Part shown: piece by piece, positions 1 to 6,081 of the stretch
Layout of the letters: each line of letters opens with the position of its first letter
How positions within the stretch are numbered: position 1 is the first letter of the stretch
NCBI GenBank assembly: GCA_937874455.1
Contig: CALNBE010000134.1
Location: 1 to 11,042 of the forward strand
From: an uncultured Opitutia bacterium
GTDB taxonomy: Bacteria; Verrucomicrobiota; Verrucomicrobiia; Opitutales; UBA953
Reading direction: 5' to 3'
DNA: 11,042 nt
The notes under the pieces: model-generated
The model's database searches: none
What the model saw: the letters and a program-made list of their open reading frames with translations, nothing else
What the model was told of the DNA's origin: nothing
Program-made: the position numbers and the translations under genes

Positions 1-38
1 CTGCTGCCGCGGGAAAAATATAACGCGGAGGAAAATAG

Positions 39-68
39 ATGGACGCCGATAGACACGAATGGTTCGCC
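39..68 (+). repeat. Dispersed repeat A, copy 1
   Basis: A 30-base segment beginning ATGGAC, with core GACACGAATG and ending TTCGCC. It matches the segment at 260-289 at 23 of 30 positions by eye, in the same orientation. The motif resembles short 'ACACGAATG' repeats that I associate with the intergenic DNA of environmental bacteria; that link is from memory. Function is unknown. Confidence 0.55.
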
Positions 69-92
69 AGAGGAAGGCAGGAACCAGGAAAC

Positions 93-114
93 GGGAAATA
101 GGAAGTAAGGAAAA
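93..114 (+). repeat. Dispersed repeat B, copy 1
   Basis: Purine-rich 22-base segment starting GGGAAATAGG. The reverse complement of 458-479 matches it at 19 of 22 positions, so the two copies form an imperfect inverted pair about 340 bases apart. Confidence 0.5.
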
Positions 115-171
115 ATTCCGCGCGAAGGAAATAAAACACCAAGGCGCGAGGAACGCCGAGAAAACCGAATT

Positions 172-199
172 TGTAGGGGCTTCGCTTGCGAAGCCCGCC
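172..199 (+). repeat. Hairpin-forming repeat D (REP-like), copy 1
   Basis: A 28-base element beginning TGTAGGGGC. Its interior (177-196) is a near-perfect palindrome with 9-bp arms GGGCTTCGC/GCGAAGCCC and a 2-base centre. The whole 28 bases recur exactly, inverted, at 412-439. Size, palindrome and extragenic position fit REP-like elements. No transposase of the REP-associated (RAYT) type is in the window. There is no T tract, so it is unlikely to be an intrinsic terminator. Confidence 0.8.
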
Positions 200-259
200 G
201 TGGCTGTCGGGGCGAAGAAAATCGAGGGAAGCGAGCAGAGGTGGGAAAGAAAACCACCA

Positions 260-289
260 ATGGACATGAATTAACACGAATGTTTCGCC
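260..289 (+). repeat. Dispersed repeat A, copy 2
   Basis: Second direct copy of the 30-base segment seen at 39-68. It shares the ATGGAC start, the ACACGAATG core and the TTCGCC end. Differences cluster in positions 7-14 of the repeat. Confidence 0.55.
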
Positions 290-411
290 GAAAAAAGTCC
301 TGATTTTTCCGAGGAGAAAAAGGGGCACCGGGATCAGAAAAAAATCCGCGCGGAGGAAATTCAGGGGCACCCCCGAGGACCTTTTGCATCGCGGGCAAGG
401 CCGAGGCATCT

Positions 412-439
412 GGCGGGCTTCGCAAGCGAAGCCCCTACA
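412..439 (-). repeat. Hairpin-forming repeat D (REP-like), copy 2 (inverted)
   Basis: Exact reverse complement of 172-199 over all 28 bases. The internal palindrome is at 415-434. The perfect identity contrasts with the decayed repeats around it and suggests recent spread or selection. It lies 68 bases downstream of the SulP stop codon. Confidence 0.8.
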
Positions 440-457
440 TCCGCGCCATCCGCTCAA

Positions 458-479
458 TTTCCCCTACTCCCTATTTCCC
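458..479 (-). repeat. Dispersed repeat B, copy 2 (inverted)
   Basis: Read on the minus strand it starts GGGAAATAGG and matches 93-114 with three A/G differences. It lies between repeat D copy 2 and the end of the SulP gene. Confidence 0.5.
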
Positions 480-506
480 CTTCACCCAATTTCCTCCGAG
501 GAGCCC

Positions 507-2282
507 CTAGGCCGTCGCGCTGGCTGATTCCTCCACCACCGAAGGATTTCCCTTTTCCTCAATCAAAATGCGCGCCCGCTCCACCGCCGCCCGCAGATCT
601 GGCATCACATTTTCCAAGCCAACCTCCGTGAGGAATCCGCTCCGCGCCAACATCGCATAACACTGCGACTGCGCTCCGCAAATGATCAGGTGCAGCTTGT
701 GCATTTTCATCTTCGCATGGATGTTCTCCAGCCGGTCCAGCGCCGTGGCATCCATCGCCGACATCGAGGCCATGTGCAGAATCACCACCTTGATATCGCC
801 CGACTCGCGCCGCAGCACATTGTCCAGCCGGTCCGCCGCCCCAAACAGCAGCGCGCCGAAAATACGGTACACGATCACCCCCTCCGGCACGTGCAAATCC
901 TCGCCGTAGCTGTGGTTGATCGCATCGCCCGACATGGTGTTGACGCGCGTGGTGTCCGCGACCCGCTTCACAAACAAAATCGCCGCCAACAGCATCCCGA
1001 TTTTCACCGCCACCGTCAGGTCAAAGCAAACTGTCAGCCCAAAGGTCACCAGAAACACCGCCGAATCCTCCCATTCGTGGTGGTGTAGGCGACGGAATTC
1101 CTCCCACTCGCCCATTCGCCACGCCACCATGATCAGCACCGCCGCCAGAGCCACCAGCGGGATGTGCACCACCAGCGGCGCGGCGACAATCACCACCAGC
1201 AGCAAAAACGCCGCATGCACCATGCCGGCCACGGGTGAGGTCGCCCCGGCCCGGATGTTCGTCGCGGTGCGGGCGATCACCCCGGTCACCGCGATGCCGC
1301 CAAACAAGGGCGTCACCAGATTCGCGATGCCCTGCCCCATCAGCTCCTGATTTGAATCATGCCGGTCGTCGATCAAACCGTCCGCCACCACCGCCGACAG
1401 CAACGATTCCAACGCGCACAGCAAAGCGATGGCAAACGCAGGCGAAACCAGCGCGTTGATGGTGCCCCAGTCAAACTCCGGCCAGGAAAACTCCAGTCCG
1501 CCTTGGGGAATGCCATTGGGGAACGCCGACCCGATTGTTTCCACTTGCAAGAAACCCAAGCCCGAAAGCCCCGGCAAATGCGTCAATCCCACCCACGCCA
1601 TGCCCGCCAGCACGGCGATAATCGAGGCGGGAATTCGCTTCCCCCAATGCTTCGGCCATCGCAGCAGCAGCACAAACAGCAACACGCCCAGCACCACTGT
1701 CACCGGGCTGACCGTTGGCAGCGCCTTGAACAGCGCGATCATCTTCGGGAAAAACTCCGCCGGCTCCTTTAGAGTCGCGCCAAGGGCGTCCACTCCGAAA
1801 TTCAGCCCTAAAAAAGGCCGGATCTGCGTCGTCAAAATCGTGATCGCAATCCCGCAGGTGAAACCCGCCGTCACCGGCTGCGGCACAAAGCGAATGAACG
1901 AGCCAATCCGCAGCAATCCCATCACGATCAAAATCACCCCCGCCATCATGGTACAAACCAGGACGTTCGGGACACCGTACTTGGCGACCATCAGTGCCAT
2001 CAAGCCGACAAAGGCCCCCGCCGGCCCCCCCACCTGCACCCGCGAACCGCCAAACAGCGAAATCAAAAATCCCCCGACAATCCCCGCGTACAATCCCGGC
2101 CCGGGTCCCACGCCGGAGGCAATGCCCAGCCCGATGCACAGCGAGAGGGAAACCACCCCCACCGTCAAACCTGCCATCAAATCCTTGAGAAGGCGCTCCT
2201 TGTTGTAACCGCGCAAGCTCTCAAGAATCTTCGGGCGAAACGGAGCCAGCCGAAATCGCGTCGGACTTTTTTCGATCATCAT
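507..2282 (-). CDS. SulP-family anion permease with C-terminal STAS domain
   Basis: A 591-aa inner-membrane transporter of the SulP (SLC26-like) family, which carries sulfate, bicarbonate or related anions; the actual substrate cannot be read from sequence. After a basic N-terminus the membrane part opens with DLMAGLTVGVVSLSL (about residues 34-48), the family segment IASGVGPGPGLY, then GGSRVQVGGPAGAF (about 78-91) and FVPQPVTAGFTCG. Many hydrophobic segments follow to about residue 440. A cytoplasmic STAS domain spans about 464-575, with MDATALDRLE (from about 510) at the usual STAS signature. Length is normal. The Met at 2282 is followed at once by a second Met at 2279; neither has a Shine-Dalgarno sequence. 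Stop is TAG. The gene is divergent from the OPT transporter, with 130 bases between them. The first transmembrane helix has LSLCIGLG where I would expect a more Ala/Pro-rich sequence. Confidence 0.93.
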   Translation of the reverse strand: MMIEKSPTRFRLAPFRPKILESLRGYNKERLLKDLMAGLTVGVVSLSLCIGLGIASGVGPGPGLYAGIVGGFLISLFGGSRVQVGGPAGAFVGLMALMVAKYGVPNVLVCTMMAGVILIVMGLLRIGSFIRFVPQPVTAGFTCGIAITILTTQIRPFLGLNFGVDALGATLKEPAEFFPKMIALFKALPTVSPVTVVLGVLLFVLLLRWPKHWGKRIPASIIAVLAGMAWVGLTHLPGLSGLGFLQVETIGSAFPNGIPQGGLEFSWPEFDWGTINALVSPAFAIALLCALESLLSAVVADGLIDDRHDSNQELMGQGIANLVTPLFGGIAVTGVIARTATNIRAGATSPVAGMVHAAFLLLVVIVAAPLVVHIPLVALAAVLIMVAWRMGEWEEFRRLHHHEWEDSAVFLVTFGLTVCFDLTVAVKIGMLLAAILFVKRVADTTRVNTMSGDAINHSYGEDLHVPEGVIVYRIFGALLFGAADRLDNVLRRESGDIKVVILHMASMSAMDATALDRLENIHAKMKMHKLHLIICGAQSQCYAMLARSGFLTEVGLENVMPDLRAAVERARILIEEKGNPSVVEESASATA

Positions 2283-2412
2283 GCCCGTCGGTGATATCGG
2301 AGCATGCTTGTGCCAGCAATCTTTTTCCCGAAAACCACACGTTTATCGTAGTCAAAGCGGACGGCCTTCGTTATTGGCACACATTTTTCTGCCTGTCCTC
2401 TCTTAAACACCC
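2283..2412. promoter_or_regulatory. Shared upstream region of the two divergent transporters
   Basis: The 130 bases between the SulP start (minus) and the OPT start (plus) must hold both promoters if neither gene is read from further away. I see no convincing sigma-70 boxes. The only symmetry I noticed is TGTGCCA at 2309-2315 and its reverse complement TGGCACA at 2375-2381, too short and far apart to call an operator. Neither start has a Shine-Dalgarno sequence. Confidence 0.35.
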
Positions 2413-4419
2413 ATGGCCATTCACGAGCTCACCGAAGAACAAACCCGCACCTGGACCCGCGCCCAAAAAGACCAATGGTGGTTCGACAACGTCTTTCGCG
2501 GCAACCTGCCCCAGCTCACCTGGCGCTCCGGCATCACCGGGTTCCTCCTCGGCGGCGTCCTCTCCGCCACCAACCTCTACATCGGAGGAAAAAGCGGTAT
2601 CACCCTCGGGGTGGGACTAACCTCCGTCATCTTGGCCTTTGCCATGTTCAAGGCGCTCTCCAGCATGGGGCTCGGCAAGGATTTCACCATCCTGGAAAAC
2701 AACGCCATGCAGTCCATCGCCACCGCCGCCGGCTACATGACCGCCCCGCTCATTTCCAGCCTAGCCGCCCTGATGCTGATGACCAACACCATCATCCCCT
2801 GGTGGCAAATTCTACTCTGGAACTGCGTCATCTCCATCCTCGGCGTACTGGTGGCCTTCCCGATGAAGCGCCGCTTCATCAACGACGACCAACTGCCCTT
2901 CCCCGAGGGCCGCGCCTGCGGCGTGGTGCTCGACACACTTTACTCCAGCGAAGCCAAAAGCGGCCTTTTCAAGGCCCGGATGCTCGCCCTCGCCGCGGGC
3001 GTTTCCGGCACCTGGCAACTGCTCATCAGCGACGGCTGGATGAGGCTGTTCCAGTTCAAAATCCTGCACTTGCACAAAATTTTTGACATCCAGTCCGCCT
3101 GGCACCTGCGCGAAAACCTCGACCACTATTACTACGCGCTGGCTACCAAGCTAGACACCGTCTTCCTCCCCAAATCCTTCAAGATTTTCGACACCGACAT
3201 CCGCACCATGGACATCCGCTTTGGTGGCGAATTTGCCATGGTGGGCGTCGGCGGCCTCATGGGCATTCGCACCTCCACCGGCGTGCTCCTCGGCACCCTG
3301 CTCAATTTTGCCCTACTCGGTCCGCTCATGCTGCACCTTGGCGAGGTCGTTCCCCGCCTCGCCGCCGACGGCACCCCCATCCCGATCAGCCGCCCTGAAT
3401 TCATCAACCTTTGGGGGCTCTGGTGGCCGATAACCGCCATGGTCGTCGGTTCCATGGTCGGGCTGCTGGCCAAACCCAAAATGATCATCAGCGCCTTCAC
3501 CAACCTTTTCAGGAAAAAAGATCCTTCCGCAGTGAAGGAAACGGACGTGCTCAAGCACATCGAACTGCCGCTCTGGATTTCCTTCGTCGGCATCCCCATC
3601 TTCGGCGCGCTGGGTGCCTGGATGGCCCACGATTTCTTCGGCGCCAAATGGTCGCTGGTGCTCGTGTCCTTTCCCCTCATCTTCATCCTCAGCATGATCG
3701 CCGCCAACTCCATGGCGCTCACCTCTTGGACGCCCACCGGCGCGCTGAGCAAGATCACCCAGTTCAGCATGGGGGCGCTCGATCACACCAACCCCGCCAC
3801 CAATTTGAGCATCGCGGGGATGACGGGCGAGGTCGCGGGCAACTCCGCCAATTTACTCTCCGACATCAAGCCCGGCTACATGCTGGGTGCCAAACCTCGT
3901 CAACAGGCCATCGGGCACATCATCGGCATCGTCGCCGGCGCCCTCGCCTCCACTCCGCTCTTTTACCTGCTCTTTCTTCCCGCCGACAAGGAAACCGGGG
4001 CCCGCAATCTCGACTCCATGATCTCCGAGCAATTCGGCATGCCTGCCGCCTTGCAATGGAAGGGCGTCGCCGAGTTCATCGCCCGGGGCGTTGGCAGCCT
4101 GCCGAATTCCGTCATCATTGCCATGGGCGTCGCGGGCGTGCTGGCGCTAGCCTTTGAAATTCTCAAAATTGTTACCAAGGGTCGTTTTCCCCTTTCGGGC
4201 ATCACCATCGGCCTCGGCGCGGTGCTCCCGCCCCAGGCGTGTTTCTGCATGTTTGGCGGCGCGCTGTTCTTCCACTGGATGAGCCTGCGGCATAAGGAAA
4301 AGGATTCGCGCGGCCATGCAATCTGGGTGGAATGCCTCGAACCCATCTGCGCTGGCTTGATCACCGGGGCCGCCCTCATTGGCATCGGCAACATGCTAAT
4401 CAACGCCTTCATTCCCTAG
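2413..4419 (+). CDS. OPT-family oligopeptide / metal-chelate transporter
   Basis: A 668-aa integral membrane protein of the oligopeptide transporter (OPT) superfamily. Members import small peptides or metal-chelator complexes by proton symport; which applies here cannot be told. A soluble N-terminus rich in Trp and Thr (about 1-34) leads into LSATNLYIGGKSGITLG. Other family segments are LENNAMQSIATAAG (about 94-107), LPFPEGRACGVVL (about 161-173) and, in the second half, TGEVAGNSANLLSDIKPG followed by YMLGAKPRQQAIG (ending near 500). Numerous hydrophobic stretches continue to the C-terminus. A hydrophilic loop near residues 205-270 probably lies outside the bilayer. The ATG at 2413 is the natural start: the N-terminus is soluble and the next in-frame Met lies well inside the membrane part. 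No Shine-Dalgarno sequence. Stop is TAG. I see no strong terminator directly after it. Confidence 0.93.
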   Translation: MAIHELTEEQTRTWTRAQKDQWWFDNVFRGNLPQLTWRSGITGFLLGGVLSATNLYIGGKSGITLGVGLTSVILAFAMFKALSSMGLGKDFTILENNAMQSIATAAGYMTAPLISSLAALMLMTNTIIPWWQILLWNCVISILGVLVAFPMKRRFINDDQLPFPEGRACGVVLDTLYSSEAKSGLFKARMLALAAGVSGTWQLLISDGWMRLFQFKILHLHKIFDIQSAWHLRENLDHYYYALATKLDTVFLPKSFKIFDTDIRTMDIRFGGEFAMVGVGGLMGIRTSTGVLLGTLLNFALLGPLMLHLGEVVPRLAADGTPIPISRPEFINLWGLWWPITAMVVGSMVGLLAKPKMIISAFTNLFRKKDPSAVKETDVLKHIELPLWISFVGIPIFGALGAWMAHDFFGAKWSLVLVSFPLIFILSMIAANSMALTSWTPTGALSKITQFSMGALDHTNPATNLSIAGMTGEVAGNSANLLSDIKPGYMLGAKPRQQAIGHIIGIVAGALASTPLFYLLFLPADKETGARNLDSMISEQFGMPAALQWKGVAEFIARGVGSLPNSVIIAMGVAGVLALAFEILKIVTKGRFPLSGITIGLGAVLPPQACFCMFGGALFFHWMSLRHKEKDSRGHAIWVECLEPICAGLITGAALIGIGNMLINAFIP

Positions 4420-4530
4420 CCCCCGAAGTTTCTGCTTGCCTGTTGGATGGAGCGCGGATAACAAGGAAAGCGATTCCTTTGATTGCCCGCTATTTCACCT
4501 CAACGCTTAAACTCTACCCAAAACACAGCC

Positions 4531-4749
4531 ATGCAAACGCAAGCAGCCATACCTCACCCTCAACACACCGGCAACATCTACTCGGAACGGGACGAACTTC
4601 AGGCTTGGGACCAGTTCGCCGCATCCGCTTTGCGCGGCCTGATGTCCAAGGTCAGCTACGTGGACAGCAAAACCTTCCACGAGGCCGCCAACGCCGCCGA
4701 CCGCATGATGGAGGAACGGCGCCGCCGCACCCCGGCCGCCACCGCCTAG
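4531..4749 (+). CDS. Small orphan protein, 72 aa
   Basis: A short acidic-then-basic soluble protein. A polar, Gln/His-rich N-terminus is followed by DELQAWDQFAASALRGLM (about 21-38), then FHEAANAADRMMEERRRR (about 49-66) and an Ala/Thr tail. The two helices and the spacing of AWDQFA..AL..L and A..AD.MMEER recall small proteins often encoded in prophages and accessory regions ('YFAA.A..GL ... AD.MM'). That comparison is from memory and the function is unknown. I chose the ATG at 4531. The frame extends upstream to a TTG at 4483, but that part looks non-coding. No Shine-Dalgarno sequence. The gene starts 111 bases after OPT and is followed directly by a strong terminator, which supports it being a real transcription unit. 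It is probably monocistronic or the tail of the OPT transcript. Confidence 0.65.
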   Translation: MQTQAAIPHPQHTGNIYSERDELQAWDQFAASALRGLMSKVSYVDSKTFHEAANAADRMMEERRRRTPAATA

Positions 4750-4773
4750 TGCCACCCCCGTCGTTTTTTTGCC

Positions 4774-4798
4774 AACAGCCTCCTCTGAGGCTGTTTTT
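4774..4798 (+). terminator. Intrinsic terminator after the 72-aa gene
   Basis: A perfect 9-bp stem AACAGCCTC/GAGGCTGTT with a CTCT loop runs straight into TTTTT. It lies 24 bases downstream of the TAG at 4747-4749. The long open frame of the next gene nominally runs back through this hairpin to a TTG at 4769, so that part cannot be its true start. Confidence 0.9.
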
Positions 4799-4905
4799 AT
4801 TTCCCCTCCACCAAGAGTTTTGCTGCCCACCCGTCATTGCTCATCTCACTTTCTTCAAACTGGCTTTCCCCCAGAAAATCATCCCCCGTATTTCCTGTCA
4901 TCCCG

Positions 4906-4945
4906 ATTTCATTTTTTTAATAAAAACAAATTCTTTAAACAGATT
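4906..4945 (+). promoter_or_regulatory. AT-rich patch, possible promoter of the secreted-protein gene
   Basis: A run of A/T (about 80 percent by eye) in otherwise GC-rich DNA, between the terminator ending at 4798 and the gene at 5021. It contains TTTTTTTAATAAAAAC and TTCTTTAAAC. I cannot assign -35 and -10 boxes with proper spacing, so this is a position-and-composition argument only. Confidence 0.25.
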
Positions 4946-5020
4946 CCCCCGATCTTGGCGCTTTTCTACTGCACGCCGCCCTGCCAAACGGCTGCACACC
5001 ACCATAAAATCCAATCCACC

Positions 5021-6019
5021 ATAAAAAAACTCGTTATCACATCCAGTGCCCTTGTGGCATTCGCCATGGCCGCGCTTGCCGGCCCGCTTAACACCAAGGG
5101 TATCCCGGCTGATGCTGCGGGCATCGTTCACTTCGATTTTGACGCCGGAGCAAAATCCAAAGTGCTCCAGCTCGTCAAAAAACAAATAAACAAAGAGCTT
5201 GCCGAAGATTCCTCCGAGCAAAAGGAATTCGAAGCCTTCAAAAAAGAAACCGGTTTCGACCCGCAAAAGGACATCCACGACGCCACCATCGCCTTTTTCA
5301 TCAAAGAAGCAGGCGCGGAACCCAACATGCTCGTCGTGCTGCGCGGCAAATTTCCCCAAAAGAAACTCAATGCCGCCGCCCAGTCCAAATCTGCCACCAG
5401 CACTGAGGGGGAAAAAACCTTCATCAACATCAAAACCTTCCTCGATGCTTATGGGATCAATGCAAACATCGGAGGCATCTCAGAGAAAACAGATGACCTC
5501 TTCTGCCTGGTGCTAAACGACCAGACTGCAATTGTCTCGGATAAGGACACTCTCGACAAGTCCATCGCCGCCCATAACGGCCAATCCTATGCCGCACCCG
5601 CCGACCTTGTTTCCTTTAGCAAACAAGTGACCAACCCGATGGTGGTCGCCTTTGCCGACGGCAAAGCCATCCCGCAGGAAGAAAACAGCCCGATTCCTCC
5701 AGCAGAATCGTCCTTCGTCGTCATCGGCGAGTCCGCCAAGGACCTGCAGGTGCGCCTAGCGCTCAATTACTCCGACGAAAATACTCCGGCCCAAGTCAAT
5801 GCCATGGCCCAAATGTTCCTCGGCTTTACCCAAGCCCGTCTGGCCAACACCACCGGCCCCGACGGTCAACCCGACCCGGAAAAAGTGAAACAAGCCCAGC
5901 AGGTCACCAAACTGCTTTCCTCACTCAAACTCGCCCCCAATGGCAAGGCCTTCACCGCGGCTTTTGACTACCCGTCCGAGGAAGTGGTGAACTTCATCAA
6001 AGAGCAGGTGATAAAATAA
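5021..6019 (+). CDS. Secreted protein of unknown function, apparent ATA start
   Basis: A 332-aa exported protein if read from 5021. The N-terminus is a textbook signal peptide: KK, a hydrophobic stretch (VITSSALVAFAMAA) and a likely cut after ALA before GPLN. The mature part begins with IPADAAGIVHFDFDA, followed by a charged region with FEAFKKETGFDPQKDIHDAT (about 68-87), then alternating strand-like and helical segments. Exported proteins of this style ('PADA..VVH.DLD', 'GFDP.KDIH') are common in Verrucomicrobiota and Planctomycetes; I infer kinship but know no function. Start choice is difficult. The codon before KKL is ATA (5021-5023). The only in-frame alternatives are TTG at 4955, which adds 22 odd residues, and GTG 5054 or ATG 5066, which destroy the signal peptide. 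The lipoprotein gene at 8711 begins ATG-AAAAAACTC; here it is ATA-AAAAAACTC. A strong terminator follows. Confidence 0.8.
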   Translation: MKKLVITSSALVAFAMAALAGPLNTKGIPADAAGIVHFDFDAGAKSKVLQLVKKQINKELAEDSSEQKEFEAFKKETGFDPQKDIHDATIAFFIKEAGAEPNMLVVLRGKFPQKKLNAAAQSKSATSTEGEKTFINIKTFLDAYGINANIGGISEKTDDLFCLVLNDQTAIVSDKDTLDKSIAAHNGQSYAAPADLVSFSKQVTNPMVVAFADGKAIPQEENSPIPPAESSFVVIGESAKDLQVRLALNYSDENTPAQVNAMAQMFLGFTQARLANTTGPDGQPDPEKVKQAQQVTKLLSSLKLAPNGKAFTAAFDYPSEEVVNFIKEQVIK

Positions 6020-6043
6020 CCTCGGAGCCATCCTCTTCCTCCC

Positions 6044-6074
6044 AAACCGGTTTCCTTCGCGAAACCGGTTTTTT
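6044..6074 (+). terminator. Intrinsic terminator after the secreted-protein gene
   Basis: An 11-bp perfect stem (AAACCGGTTTC, 6044-6054, with GAAACCGGTTT, 6061-6071) and a 6-base loop. The descending arm runs into a T6 tract (6069-6074). It lies 24 bases after the TAA at 6017-6019. The facing helicase gene ends at 6082, so the hairpin may also slow its transcript, but on that strand only three T follow the stem. Confidence 0.9.
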
Positions 6075-6081
6075 CGTTTTC

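Larger units (their letters stand above)
1..506. other. Gene-free region made of short degenerate repeats
   Basis: About 500 bases without a convincing gene. The only open frame (59-274, plus) runs through the repeats themselves and its Lys/Arg/Glu-rich translation looks like nothing known. The region holds several short motifs that recur within it: a 30-base motif twice in direct orientation (39-68, 260-289), a purine-rich 22-base motif twice in opposite orientation (93-114, 458-479), a 28-base hairpin-forming motif twice in opposite orientation (172-199, 412-439), and a looser GCGGAGGAAA-like motif near 24-34, 119-131 and 345-358. I see no promoter or terminator. The SulP gene ends at 507 and reads into this region. 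Confidence 0.7.

Noticed and set aside
59..274. 71-aa plus-strand frame in the left gene-free region
   Set aside because: It is built from the repeats themselves, has no protein-like pattern and no neighbour that would explain it.
1429..2208. 259-aa plus-strand frame antisense to the SulP gene
   Set aside because: The minus strand encodes a clear SulP permease; this is a shadow frame.
2309..2381. TGTGCCA / TGGCACA inverted pair as an operator between the transporters
   Set aside because: Seven-base arms 59 bases apart are expected by chance in a region this size.
4463..4479. Hairpin AAGGAA/TTCCTT after the OPT gene as a terminator
   Set aside because: Only six mostly A-T/G-C mixed pairs, 5-base loop and no proper T tract; too weak.
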